A DNA stretch of 64,000 nt from Ardenticatenaceae bacterium (GTDB lineage: Bacteria; Chloroflexota; Anaerolineae; Promineifilales; Promineifilaceae), in NCBI GenBank assembly GCA_030065875.1, contig JASJCR010000023.1, forward strand, positions 94,890 to 158,889, written 5' to 3'. Position numbers and translations under genes: made by a program. The notes beneath the pieces were generated by a model. That model saw only the letters and a program-made list of their open reading frames with translations, searched no databases and was not told the origin of the DNA. Each line of letters opens with the position of its first letter. Within the stretch, counting starts at the first letter, position 1. Positions 8,302 through 18,101 of the stretch are shown piece after piece.

Positions 8302-9281
8302 AGGTAATGTGGCAGCGCCCAACGATAATAATCAACCGAGCGTTTAAACCCTTCGAGAAGACCGATCTGGGGTTCCCAACCAAGAGTTTCATGGATATAG
8401 GTGTAGTCGGAGTAATAATCGCCGATGTCAATTCGCTTTCGCTCGACCGGGAATTGGCGAATATTATACTCCCCTTCCCCAGCCGCCTCGATCAGCAGCT
8501 CGGCCGTTTCTTTTAGACTGACGGGCGGATTGGCTCCCAAATTAAAGATTTTTCCGCGGGCATCATCGTGAGATGCGCACACCAGCAGGGCATTGACGAC
8601 GTCATCCACATAATTAAAGTCGCGGAGCTGCTCTCCACCCCATACCTCAAACGGTTTCCCTTCAACCAACAGGCGAATCCAGATTCCCAGGAACGTTTGG
8701 CGAGCGTCTTTTACGCGCATGCCAGGGCCGTAAGTATTGGTTAAGCGCAGGGCGCTGGCCGGGATGTCGTAGACGTTGTTGTACAAGATGTGGTACCACT
8801 CGCCGGCCATTTTATTGATGCCGTTGACGTCTACCGGCCGCAGCAAATGCTTTTCATCAACCGGAAGATAATCCGGCTTCCCGTAAATTTGCCGCGTGCT
8901 GGCAAAAACAACGCGAATGTCCGGATTGTATTGACGACACGTTTCCAAAATCGAAAGCTGGGCCAGCGAGTTGATCTGCAAATCGGTGTACGGATCGCTC
9001 ATCGAGTCCATATGGCTCGTTTGGCCGGCTAAATTAAATAGATAATCCTGACCCTGAACGAGATACCGGAAACTGTGCACGTCGCGCACATCCGAAATAT
9101 TCACGTCAATTTGCTCTTTGATATCGTGAATGTTGTAAAGATTCCCACCGTACTCTGGAATCAAGCTGTCCACCAGCGTGACCTTGGCTCCCATCTGAAC
9201 GAGACTGCGGGCCAAATTTGACCCGATAAACCCCAATCCGCCGGTGATTAAAATGCGAGACCCGTCAAAATTTGAGTGCAT
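8298..9281 (-). CDS. NAD-dependent epimerase/dehydratase (extended SDR)
   Basis: This extended short-chain dehydrogenase/reductase probably acts on a nucleotide sugar. The Rossmann motif GGLGFIGSNLARSL is at the N-terminus, DVRDVHSF marks the adenine site, and LRLTNTYGPGMRV marks the substrate domain. The 327-residue length is typical. At the expected catalytic YxxxK the protein reads NGINK, so the Tyr is replaced by Asn while the Lys remains. I believe related proteins with the same NGINK signature exist, so this may mark a subfamily. It sits between rfbB and the DegT aminotransferase genes. The likely role is reshaping the dTDP sugar, but the reaction is unknown. Confidence 0.85.
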   Translation of the reverse strand: MHSNFDGSRILITGGLGFIGSNLARSLVQMGAKVTLVDSLIPEYGGNLYNIHDIKEQIDVNISDVRDVHSFRYLVQGQDYLFNLAGQTSHMDSMSDPYTDLQINSLAQLSILETCRQYNPDIRVVFASTRQIYGKPDYLPVDEKHLLRPVDVNGINKMAGEWYHILYNNVYDIPASALRLTNTYGPGMRVKDARQTFLGIWIRLLVEGKPFEVWGGEQLRDFNYVDDVVNALLVCASHDDARGKIFNLGANPPVSLKETAELLIEAAGEGEYNIRQFPVERKRIDIGDYYSDYTYIHETLGWEPQIGLLEGFKRSVDYYRWALPHYL

Positions 9282-9371
9282 GTCGCCAATACTCCTTATT
9301 CAACCCACCGCAAGAGGATAAACCCCGCCGCTGACCATTTTTCGCCAGCGGCCGGATCATTGCTGCACCGC

Positions 9372-10391
9372 TTAAGAAGCAAGCCGTTTGCCGTACTGCA
9401 CCTGGTAGTACGATTCAAAATCTTCGTTGCGAACTTTGCGCCACCACCACTCATTATCCCGATACCAGGCCACTGATTTGGCGATCGCCTCCTCCGGCGT
9501 GTGATCTGGTTCCCAGCCGAGGGCCAAAATCTTGCCAATATTGAGGCTGTAGCGGCGGTCGTGCCCGGCCCGATCGGTAACGTGCCGAATCAAATCATGC
9601 GGCTTGTCTACGGTATCCAGCAAAATCTTGACCATGTCGATATTTTCGACTTCAACGCCGGTGCCGATATTGTACACGTCGCCGATTACCCCTTTGTGCA
9701 AGACCAGGTCGATCGCCGAGCAGTGATCACCAACATATTGATACTCCCGCTTCTGCCGGCCGTCCCCGTATAGGGGCAGAGGCTTATCATCCATGGCGTT
9801 TGTCGTAAACAGGGGCACAACTTTTTCCGGGTATTGATACGGGCCGATGTTGTTTGAACCGCGCGTAATGGTGATCGGCAAACCATAGGTGATGTGATAC
9901 GCCTGCACCATCAAATCTGCGCTGGCCTTGCTGGCCGCATAGGGGCTGCGCGGCCGGAGCGCATCACTTTCTACTGAGGAGTATCCTTCCGGGATGTCGC
10001 CATAGACCTCATCCGTTGAAATTTGATGATAGCGCTCCAGACCGTGTTTTTTAGCCGCTTCGAGGAGCACATACGTGCCGTAAACGCTGGTCTGCACAAA
10101 TGCATCTGGATCGAGAATGGAGCGATCGACGTGAGTTTCGGCCGCAAAATTAACAATCGTATCGATATCGTGAGCTTCGATAGCCGCGTCAACCGCCTCA
10201 GCATCGCAAATATCCCCCTGGATAAAGGCGTAGCGAGGGTCATCTTTGACCGGCAGCAAATTATCGAGGTTGCCCGCATAAGTTAACTTATCAAACACCA
10301 CCACGCGATAACCATCATATTTCCCGAGCATATGATGAACAAAGTTGGCTCCAATAAAACCGGCGCCGCCGGTAACCATCAAATTCTTCAT
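9372..10391 (-). CDS. rfbB: dTDP-glucose 4,6-dehydratase
   Basis: This enzyme converts dTDP-D-glucose to dTDP-4-keto-6-deoxy-D-glucose, the branch point for many deoxy and amino sugars. The 339-residue protein has TGGAGFIGANFVHHML at the NAD site and DKLTYAGNLDNL, diagnostic of RmlB. The catalytic STDEVYGDIP region supplies the Asp-Glu pair, and YAASK is the YxxxK. It is the first gene of the minus-strand sugar cluster. The partner rfbA (glucose-1-phosphate thymidylyltransferase) is not in the window, so the pathway is incomplete here. Confidence 0.95.
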   Translation of the reverse strand: MKNLMVTGGAGFIGANFVHHMLGKYDGYRVVVFDKLTYAGNLDNLLPVKDDPRYAFIQGDICDAEAVDAAIEAHDIDTIVNFAAETHVDRSILDPDAFVQTSVYGTYVLLEAAKKHGLERYHQISTDEVYGDIPEGYSSVESDALRPRSPYAASKASADLMVQAYHITYGLPITITRGSNNIGPYQYPEKVVPLFTTNAMDDKPLPLYGDGRQKREYQYVGDHCSAIDLVLHKGVIGDVYNIGTGVEVENIDMVKILLDTVDKPHDLIRHVTDRAGHDRRYSLNIGKILALGWEPDHTPEEAIAKSVAWYRDNEWWWRKVRNEDFESYYQVQYGKRLAS

Positions 10392-10761
10392 TGTTTACTT
10401 TCCTACCTGTTTTTCGTTTTTTTGGAAAACCGCAAAATCTGTTTTGGAAGTCCGATCATGTCAATAAACCGTATCACGTTTTTATTTACGGGTTAAGATG
10501 CTTTCACGATGAATTTTAAACGTCTTTCCGTCGTCAAAGTGGTGATCAACCTGCCACCTAATCAATCGCCAAACTTTTTATAAGGTCAAGGCTCACAATA
10601 AATAATCAATCAATTACCCCAAAGAGGTAATTTGGAAAAGAATAGGGGGTGTGTAAGTTTTTAAGCCGCGACGGGTAACCTGAATAGGTTTATATCATTA
10701 ATTTCTTACTATCATTCTTTCAGTTCAAAGGCTGGGGGGCTTGCTTTAGGAGGGATAAAAA
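10392..10761. other. Gap with no recognisable gene
   Basis: This stretch upstream of rfbB has stop codons in all frames and no convincing RNA gene. It must contain the promoter of the sugar cluster, but I could not pick a clear -35/-10 pair. It is more AT-rich than the neighbouring genes. Confidence 0.5.
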
Positions 10762-11037
10762 CCGACAAGCTCCCCTCCCCGCGTCGGTTTAGGGGCGGAC
10801 AGGTCTTTCATAACCCACTTCATCGTTCGCGGACCCCTGTCATCCTGAGCGGAGCGAAGGATCCCGTCAACGAACAAGAAGGCGAAGATGGCCATCCATG
10901 GGCTTTCATCGTTTCCAATCCACCTTCTTTCATCAAGGTTGACGAGATTTTTCACTTCGCTGCGCTCCGTTCTGAATGACAAGTGGTTTGCACCCTACCT
11001 GTCCACCTTAGAACCCGCGTCGGGAGGGGCTTCGGTT
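10762..11037. repeat. Composite inverted-repeat element with REP-like arms
   Basis: Two nested sets of inverted arms bound this element. The outer arms (10762-10804 and 10997-11037) share CCCCTCCC, GCGTCGG and GGACAGGT blocks in opposite orientation. The inner arms (10839-10864 and 10949-10980) carry the common dispersed motifs GTCATCCTGAGCGGAGCGAA and its inverse. The short open frames across it look like the spurious peptides often predicted from such repeats. No transposase is present, so it would be a non-autonomous, MITE- or REP-like sequence. Confidence 0.65.
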
Positions 11038-11152
11038 CACTCTTCAAGACGCCGTAGCAAGGAGGCCACCGCTTGCGCATCGCCACAATACCGACCGTCC
11101 TTGCCGGGTTCAAGCTGTGGCCAGGCGGCCAGGATGAAACCAATGCCTGTGT

Positions 11153-11180
11153 GTAGGGGCTTGGCTAGCCAAGCCCCTAC
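11153..11180. repeat. 28-bp perfect palindrome, copy 1
   Basis: The 14-nt half GTAGGGGCTTGGCT is followed immediately by its exact reverse complement, with no loop. It lies 46 nt downstream of the pgk stop codon. A nearly identical palindrome with the same right flank (AATGTGGATTG) occurs at 41798-41825. It could act as a terminator-like hairpin for pgk, but there is no T tract. Confidence 0.85.
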
Positions 11181-11226
11181 CAATGTGGATTGATTAAACC
11201 ACCCTTGAATTTGCGAACAGGGGTGC

Positions 11227-12441
<1,215 letters not shown>

Positions 12442-12463
12442 CCTGTATCTCTCGTTTTTTATC

Positions 12464-12577
12464 TGTTAATTGTTATTGGTTTATTGGTTATTCGTATATT
12501 GGTGTATTGGTTTATTGAATCGTTACCCGATGAACCAATCGAACGAATCGAACCAATCAAACTAATCGAACTAATCA
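12464..12577. repeat. Inverted repeat tract: TTATTGG heptads facing CGAACCAAT nonamers
   Basis: The left part (about 12471-12516) consists of TTATTGG/GTATTGG units. The right part (12531-12575) consists of 9-nt units CGAACCAAT, CGAACGAAT, CAAACTAAT and CGAACTAAT. The stop codon of the next minus-strand gene lies in the last unit. The 9-nt family also occurs at 38.9 and 45.3 kb. Confidence 0.8.
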
Positions 12578-13438
12578 TTCCTCTTGTTTCTTCACCACCA
12601 GCTGCTGTCGCTGAACCGCCGTATACCGCTCATCAAGCCCCTGAATATCCAGCGCTTTTTTGATTTGACCGATTTTGGAGACGATTTTCATCATCGATAA
12701 GTTGTAATGTTGGGCCACGGCCGCCTGTGTCAGCTCGCGCATCGCCTGTTCGCTGACGATAAATTCTACCGCCGCCGCCCACGCCGATGCTTGGTCCTGA
12801 TCGATCGGCCCCTTTTGCTTTGCGGTAAAATCGCGCCACAGCTTTCGGCCGTTCAGCAAAGAGAGCAAACCATACCCCTGCTTCTGCAAACCCGGCAGAA
12901 GCAGACGCTCCACCTCATCTTTCATCCCTTTCTCCTGCAGAGTGATTTGCAGCGCTCCGGCATATAGAGCAATCGGCAGAAGCCATGCCTCTTTGGGCAG
13001 TTCACCATCCGGGTTTAACGATCGGGTGTTCATGAGGATGGCCGCCGCCCGGGCTTCGGTCAGAGGCAAATCCACGGCGGCCGGGTTGATTTCAAACACC
13101 AGCCACTTCTGCCGGTATTTCCGGAGTTTAACCGCCACCAAATCGGCCGCAGAATAAGATCCTGCATCGACTCCTGGCTCCGGCCACACCAGCTCGAGAT
13201 GAACCGCCTTTCCCCCATCACTCTCAATCGCTCGGGTGACGCTCAGGTTTTGCCGCCCCAAAACGGTCTTTACCAGCAGTTCAAAGACGTACCGTCCAAA
13301 AAGGTCATAAAGCTGAAAGGCGCTGCCCTTCGGATGCAGCGTCGACTGTACCGCTTCGTCATCTTCAGACAAGGTCCCTTGAATGAGTATTTCTACGTTG
13401 GGCCAAATTTTTTGCCAGACGGTTTCGGGTGAAATCAT
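12575..13438 (-). CDS. conserved-looking protein of unknown function
   Basis: I do not recognise a family. The 287-residue product, counted from ATG 13438 (MISPETVWQK), appears soluble. It has no signal peptide or membrane helix and a mixed alpha/beta pattern. It ends in a basic tail (VQRQQLVVKKQEE). A segment LAARAAAILMNTRSLNPDGELP-like near the middle has no clear motif value. The frame stays open to 13570, but the upstream codons are made entirely of the CAGACNN repeat and overlap the next gene, so I rejected them. The gene lies between a LysM protein and pgk, which says little about its role. Confidence 0.6.
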   Translation of the reverse strand: MISPETVWQKIWPNVEILIQGTLSEDDEAVQSTLHPKGSAFQLYDLFGRYVFELLVKTVLGRQNLSVTRAIESDGGKAVHLELVWPEPGVDAGSYSAADLVAVKLRKYRQKWLVFEINPAAVDLPLTEARAAAILMNTRSLNPDGELPKEAWLLPIALYAGALQITLQEKGMKDEVERLLLPGLQKQGYGLLSLLNGRKLWRDFTAKQKGPIDQDQASAWAAAVEFIVSEQAMRELTQAAVAQHYNLSMMKIVSKIGQIKKALDIQGLDERYTAVQRQQLVVKKQEE

Positions 13439-13442
13439 ATTG

Positions 13443-13515
13443 AGACCATAGACCACAGACAACAGACTACAGACATCAGCCGATCTGAAGTCTGTTGTCT
13501 GTAGTCTGACGTCTT
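13443..13515. repeat. Inverted heptad repeat, CAGACNN family
   Basis: Left-arm units of the type CAGACNN (ACAGACA, ACAGACT) up to about 13479 face right-arm TCTGNNG units from 13484 on, with only about 5 nt between the arms. This is the most compact hairpin of the family in the window and fills the whole gap between the LysM gene stop and the next gene start. Confidence 0.85.
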
Positions 13516-14297
13516 TAAGGGATGCACAGCACCTGCGCCACGTCGATACTGTAATTTTCATCAAGCGCATTGGCGCTGCGAATGCTTTCGACCGTCACCC
13601 CATTCACGCTCGCAATGCGAAAAACGGTATCTTTTTCGCGAACGACATAACCGGTCATGTTAGGGCAATAAGCCGGATTTGGATAGGGAACGGAAATCGT
13701 CGCGCCCGGCTGCAGGTTGGTTGAGGATATTCCTTTATCCGCCATCAGCTCCACGGCCGAATTGTACAATCTGGCAATGGAATAAAGGGTTTCACCGGCA
13801 ACCACCACGTGGTTGGCAAAGATTATCGGCTGAGCCTGAAAATCGGCCGCACCCACCGGTACGGGCTGCTGTACAATCATGGGGGTGGGAGTGGCCGTTG
13901 GCAGCGGGGCTGCCGGAATAGGGGTGTTCGTTGGCACCTGTCCATCACCCTGGGGAACGGGATCCACCACAACGGTTTCCGGCGTTGGGCTGGGTTGAAC
14001 CTGCGGCACAACCGGCAGCGTATCAGAGCGCTGCACCACTTCACCAACCACCGGATCCAGCACAATCGTCACTCCTTCCACAACGGTCACGCTTTGGGCC
14101 GGGGCCGGATCGGGTGCCGGTGTACCCTGCTGCTCCTGGGCCGCCAGGGCATTTGCCTGGGCCGCGTCAGCCTGGGCCACCAGATCAGCCGGGGCTTCCG
14201 GCCGCCCCTGAACAGAAAGGAAGAATATCGTAATTCCGGCAATGATGATGCTGGCCGTAATGAGTAAACTGACAAGGGTATTCTGGAAAATTCGCAT
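13515..14297 (-). CDS. membrane-anchored protein with two LysM domains
   Basis: LysM domains bind N-acetylglucosamine-containing glycans such as peptidoglycan. From ATG 14297 (MRIFQNTLV) the product has an N-terminal hydrophobic helix of about 25 residues. This acts as signal-anchor and puts the rest outside the cytoplasm. A low-complexity Ala/Gln/Pro/Thr linker of about 130 residues follows, and then two LysM repeats. The first is around VVAGETLYSIARLYN, the second around VVREKDTVFRIASVNGVT. No catalytic domain is visible, so the function is probably cell-wall attachment or sensing. The open frame extends upstream to 14363, but without a sensible signal. Confidence 0.85.
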   Translation of the reverse strand: MRIFQNTLVSLLITASIIIAGITIFFLSVQGRPEAPADLVAQADAAQANALAAQEQQGTPAPDPAPAQSVTVVEGVTIVLDPVVGEVVQRSDTLPVVPQVQPSPTPETVVVDPVPQGDGQVPTNTPIPAAPLPTATPTPMIVQQPVPVGAADFQAQPIIFANHVVVAGETLYSIARLYNSAVELMADKGISSTNLQPGATISVPYPNPAYCPNMTGYVVREKDTVFRIASVNGVTVESIRSANALDENYSIDVAQVLCIP

Positions 14298-14553
14298 GAT
14301 ATTTATTAATCGGGCGGTATGCTCGTTGTTTAAGTTGAAGGAGGCGTAAGCGTGATTTCCCAATCGCGTCTACATCATAGATCAACACGTAACTAGCATA
14401 AGGCCCTAATCGGTACCGGATCGAGGATCCAATCACCGGCAAGAGCAAATCGCTTTATGATATTATAACCAATGATGACAATAGTCGAAATGCCTCCCTT
14501 GCCCTATCCCTCAATCTCTAAACACACTACCACTTCTGAGGGTAATTGGCTAT

Positions 14554-14568
14554 GATAACCTGGTTATC
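14554..14568. promoter_or_regulatory. Candidate operator: perfect dyad GATAACC-T-GGTTATC
   Basis: A 7-bp perfect inverted repeat with a single central base lies about 45 nt before the ATG of the dGTPase gene, in the divergent gap between the LysM gene and dgt. The symmetry and position fit a repressor or activator site. No matching known regulator is encoded nearby. Confidence 0.4.
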
Positions 14569-14613
14569 GATGACCTGAAGCTGATCACCCTTCCATAATT
14601 AAGAGAGTACCCT

Positions 14614-15765
14614 ATGTTATTTGAACGCGACGCCCTGGAAAAAATTGAAAACGCCTCTCTGGCTCCATATGCCTTAAAAAGCGCGGATTCAAAAGGGCGT
14701 GTCTATGAAGAAAATGAATCCAAAACCCGCACCGCCTTTCAGCGCGATCGGGATCGCATTATCCACACCACCGCTTTTCGCCGGCTCGAGTATAAAACCC
14801 AGGTCTTCATATATTATGAAGGGGATCATTACCGAACTCGCCTGACCCACACCATTGAGGTGGCTCAAATCGGCAAAGCGCTGGCCCGCGGCATGGGGGC
14901 CAATCAGGATTTAACCGAGGCGATTTGCCTGGCCCATGATCTGGGTCATTCCCCTTTTGGTCATGCCGGGGAGCACGCCTTAAATCGGCTGATGGCCGAC
15001 CACGGCGGGTTTAATCACAACGCCCAAAGCTATCGGGTGGTCACCGAGCTGGAAAATCGTTACCCCCAGTTTCCCGGTTTAAATTTAAGTTATGAAACGA
15101 GAGAAGGGATTATCAAGCACGAAACCGATTATGATGACAGTCACAATACGGTGTACGCACCCGATAAACGGGCTTCGCTTGAAGCGCAAATCGCCAATTT
15201 GGCGGACGAAACCGCCTACAATGCCCACGATCTTGATGATGGCATCCGCGCCGGCATTTTAGACTTAAATGATCTGGAACAGCTGGCGATCTGGCAGCGC
15301 CTCCGTCAAAACATAAAATGGCACGATCAGGCGTTTGACAGCCTCATCCGCCGAGAACTTATTCGGGAGCTAATCGGCCTGACGGTAACCGACCTGGTGC
15401 AGAACACCCATCAATATTTGGAGGATAACGGTTTACAAACGGCCGATGACATTCAAACCCATTCCACCAATATTGTGGATTATTCAGAGCCGTTAAAGTC
15501 AGAGGTCAAGGAGCTCAAAGCGTTCCTCTATGAAAACATGTACCGTCATTATCGGCTGGTGCGTATGCAGACCAAAGCGGAACGATTTATCGAAGATTTG
15601 TTCAATGCTTATATCGCCCAACCGCGCATGCTCCCCTCTCAAACCCAGGCCCAGCTGGCTGAACGGCCGGTTCACCGGGTGGTCACCGATTACATCGCCG
15701 GCATGACCGATCGTTATGCATTGAACGAGTGGGAAAGGCTCTTTATGCCCCAAGAACGACCATAA
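14614..15765 (+). CDS. dgt: deoxyguanosinetriphosphate triphosphohydrolase (HD superfamily)
   Basis: dGTPase-like enzymes cleave dGTP (or other dNTPs) to the nucleoside and triphosphate and help balance dNTP pools. The 383-residue protein shows RTAFQRDRDRIIHTTAFRRL near residue 35, a family signature. The metal-binding HD-domain residues appear in RLTHTIEVAQIG and CLAHDLGHSPFGHAGE, with the last Asp in the YNAHDLDDGIRAG region. It is of the shorter bacterial type. The gene is monocistronic, with a bidirectional terminator 33 nt downstream. Confidence 0.95.
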   Translation: MLFERDALEKIENASLAPYALKSADSKGRVYEENESKTRTAFQRDRDRIIHTTAFRRLEYKTQVFIYYEGDHYRTRLTHTIEVAQIGKALARGMGANQDLTEAICLAHDLGHSPFGHAGEHALNRLMADHGGFNHNAQSYRVVTELENRYPQFPGLNLSYETREGIIKHETDYDDSHNTVYAPDKRASLEAQIANLADETAYNAHDLDDGIRAGILDLNDLEQLAIWQRLRQNIKWHDQAFDSLIRRELIRELIGLTVTDLVQNTHQYLEDNGLQTADDIQTHSTNIVDYSEPLKSEVKELKAFLYENMYRHYRLVRMQTKAERFIEDLFNAYIAQPRMLPSQTQAQLAERPVHRVVTDYIAGMTDRYALNEWERLFMPQERP

Positions 15766-15800
15766 TAATTGTCAATTGCTAATGGTCAATGGCCAATAAA
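15765..15800. repeat. Short heptad tract, AATTGTC/AATGGTC family
   Basis: Five approximate 7-nt units (AATTGTC, AATTGCT, AATGGTC, AATGGCC, AATAAAA) directly follow the dgt stop codon and lead into a terminator hairpin. Confidence 0.6.
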
Positions 15801-15830
15801 AAAAGCCGGGCGTTTGCCCGGCTTTTTTTT
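15798..15830. terminator. Bidirectional intrinsic terminator
   Basis: The stem GCCGGGC/GCCCGGC has a 3-4 nt loop. It is preceded by a run of A residues and followed by eight T residues, so it can end transcription from both convergent genes, dgt and the membrane-protein gene. Confidence 0.93.
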
Positions 15831-15844
15831 CGTTTTACTTCTAG

Positions 15845-16981
15845 TTATTCCACTTCATCAAAATCATATGATGCGGCCGCCTGACCACTGGCGCTGTCTT
15901 TGGCCCAGGCCGACAGCTCCACCGCAAATCTCTCGAAATAGCTCTGCGGTGGAACATCCGGGTTCTCACCATAATCCACTTCGGTGATGCGGGCATTGAT
16001 GATCAAGGATGCGGTTTCGAGGACGATCACTTCATCGGGGCGAGCCAATACCGGCTCACCTTTTGGCGCCAGTTTAGCCTTAATCGCTTCATCAAAGAAA
16101 GCGTGATCGCTCATGGCTACCTTGGTAATCGTGCGAATATCGTTTTTGTCAAAAAGCCAAACTTCAATGGCCGTCACGTGTTTGGGGCTGTCCGTACCGA
16201 TTGATTCGGCGATATCGATCCCACATTCACCCAGGAAATCGCCGTTGACGTTTTCAATGGTAAATGAATCATCGTAGACGTCGTTGCCGTGAGAGAACGT
16301 CGTGCGGTAGCTGGCAATTGGGGTGACGTTTTCCTCTGTCCCCACTTCAGCATAACCGGCCGGTTGACTCGACGGCACATCCACAGCACGGCTCGACGGC
16401 ATAGCAAAATCGATGTCGCCACCGCCGCCACCGCGACGCTGCCACAGGACAAAGAATACTGCCAGCAGACCCAAGAGGAGCAAACCGAGGAGACAGGCAT
16501 TGAGGAAGTTAATGCCGCCTTCATCGGCGGCCGGTGTCGTGGCCAATCCTTCCGGACAGAGCCCCTGATCGGTAAAGGCGATATTGGGATCAAGAACCAG
16601 GGCCATGTCGCGCAGCTGCTGAGCCGCAACCTGATCGGGTGGGTTGAAAAATCCGTTTGATTGCTCGTACCCCAGCTGGGCCCAGGAAATTGCGTTACAA
16701 ACGTCCCCCAAAACATCGGGCCAGGCCTGACCGCCCACTCCCAGAGCGGCCCGAACGCTGTCTGGATTGAGATCGGCCGCGTACCCCTTGGCCACGGTCC
16801 GCAAATAAATTTGCATATAATCTTCAGTCCGCAAATCCTGAGGACCGGCATCGATAAATGCCACCGGGGTCAAATACCAACCGAAAAGGACCAATCCAAC
16901 GATGAAGCCCACGACGGCCGTCACGATTGGTAGTATGGTGTTACGCGACCCTCTGATAAAGGCCCAGACTATATCCAACAT
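15845..16981 (-). CDS. bitopic membrane protein of unknown function
   Basis: I do not recognise a family. The 378-residue protein has an N-terminal helix (about residues 15-37) and a second helix near residues 160-183, followed by RRGGGGG. The segment between them (about 120 residues) would be outside the cell and the C-terminal 190 residues inside, or the reverse. The C-terminal part contains YRTTFSHGNDVYDDSFTIE and a segment on effects of INARITEVDYG, which reads like a compact beta-rich domain. It is convergent with dgt and divergent from argF. The short divergent gap to argF contains several TATAGT-like boxes. Confidence 0.65.
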   Translation of the reverse strand: MLDIVWAFIRGSRNTILPIVTAVVGFIVGLVLFGWYLTPVAFIDAGPQDLRTEDYMQIYLRTVAKGYAADLNPDSVRAALGVGGQAWPDVLGDVCNAISWAQLGYEQSNGFFNPPDQVAAQQLRDMALVLDPNIAFTDQGLCPEGLATTPAADEGGINFLNACLLGLLLLGLLAVFFVLWQRRGGGGGDIDFAMPSSRAVDVPSSQPAGYAEVGTEENVTPIASYRTTFSHGNDVYDDSFTIENVNGDFLGECGIDIAESIGTDSPKHVTAIEVWLFDKNDIRTITKVAMSDHAFFDEAIKAKLAPKGEPVLARPDEVIVLETASLIINARITEVDYGENPDVPPQSYFERFAVELSAWAKDSASGQAAASYDFDEVE

Positions 16982-17168
16982 GGGGACCTACCTGTTTAGT
17001 ACTAATTTGGGATAGTTAAATACGTTGAATATCTTACCATAACAGTATAGTCCAAACAACTATGTCAAGCTGATTATGTATAGTACTTATTTCCACCCTC
17101 CCTTGGGTGTGATATACTTTGCATCGTAAAAAATGCGATTTAAACAAGCGATAAATGACGTGATCAGC

Positions 17169-18086
17169 ATGAAACATTATTTGAGTTTATCAGAGCTATC
17201 TGCCACCGAGATTAAAAATTTACTCGATCTGGCAATATCATTAAAAGCGGCGTTCAAAAGTGGGGGGAACACCCCCATTTTGCAAGGCAAAAGCCTGGCC
17301 CTGGTTTTTCAGAAGCCATCCCTGCGGACGCGGGTCTCATTTGAAATGGGCATGGTCCACCTGGGTGGGTACGCCCTCATGATTTCGCCCAGCGAAGTTA
17401 AGATGGGGGTCCGGGAAACAGCGGCCGACGTGGCCCGGGTTCTCTCGGGATATGTAGACGGCATCATGGCTCGCGTTTTTAACCACGATCACGTGGTTGA
17501 ACTGGCGGAATATGCCTCAGTGCCGGTGATCAACGGCCTTTCTGATTACAATCACCCGGCTCAGGCCCTCGCGGATCTTTTGACGATGGTTGAATATAAA
17601 GGGGATTTGTCCGGGTTAAAAGTGGCTTATGTCGGTGACGGCAATAACGTGGTGCGTTCGCTTTTGTTCGGCGGCATGCAAACCGGCATCGACTTGCGCA
17701 TCGCTACCCCGGCCGGCTATGCCCTGTCGGAAGATGATTACGACGCGGCCGATCAGCTCAAAAACGGTCCGGCCGCTTTTAAGGCGTTCACCGACCCCCA
17801 TGAGGCGGTGCGTGATGCCGATGTCGTCTATACCGATGTATGGACCAGCATGGGTGACGAAGCGGAAACGGAAAAGCGGCTCAAGGTCTTTCCACCGTAT
17901 CAGGTCAACCGCCAGCTGGTGGCCGGTGCCAAAGAGAACGCCATCGTGATGCACTGCCTGCCGGCTCATCGCGGTGAAGAAATTACAGCTGAAATTGCTG
18001 ATGGGCCACAATCGGTTGTGTTCCATCAGGCGGAAAATCGACTTCATGCGCAAAAAGCGATTTTGGCCACTCTGCTGGCAGATTAA
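17169..18086 (+). CDS. argF: ornithine carbamoyltransferase
   Basis: This enzyme condenses ornithine with carbamoyl phosphate to citrulline in arginine biosynthesis. The carbamoyl-phosphate loop reads [10 protein letters not shown] (the SxRTR class motif). [11 protein letters not shown] carries the HPxQ motif. [12 protein letters not shown] carries the catalytic HCLP motif, which separates OTCase from aspartate carbamoyltransferase. I prefer the start MKHYLSL at 17169. A second ATG at 17133 in frame would add 12 residues but would leave almost no leader after the TATACT box at 17113. No other arg gene is in the window. The next gene starts 15 nt downstream and may be co-transcribed. Confidence 0.95.
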   Translation: MKHYLSLSELSATEIKNLLDLAISLKAAFKSGGNTPILQGKSLALVFQKPSLRTRVSFEMGMVHLGGYALMISPSEVKMGVRETAADVARVLSGYVDGIMARVFNHDHVVELAEYASVPVINGLSDYNHPAQALADLLTMVEYKGDLSGLKVAYVGDGNNVVRSLLFGGMQTGIDLRIATPAGYALSEDDYDAADQLKNGPAAFKAFTDPHEAVRDADVVYTDVWTSMGDEAETEKRLKVFPPYQVNRQLVAGAKENAIVMHCLPAHRGEEITAEIADGPQSVVFHQAENRLHAQKAILATLLAD

Positions 18087-18101
18087 ATTTAGGAGGTCGC
18101 T

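Noticed and set aside
10746..10982. 78-aa minus-strand frame with an RTERSEVKN/ILRSAQDD type product
   Set aside because: Such peptides arise from widely dispersed REP-like repeats. The frame lies wholly inside the composite inverted element.
13439..13570. N-terminal extension of the unknown protein at 12575
   Set aside because: The extra codons consist of the CAGACNN repeat and overlap the LysM gene. The ATG at 13438 is cleaner.
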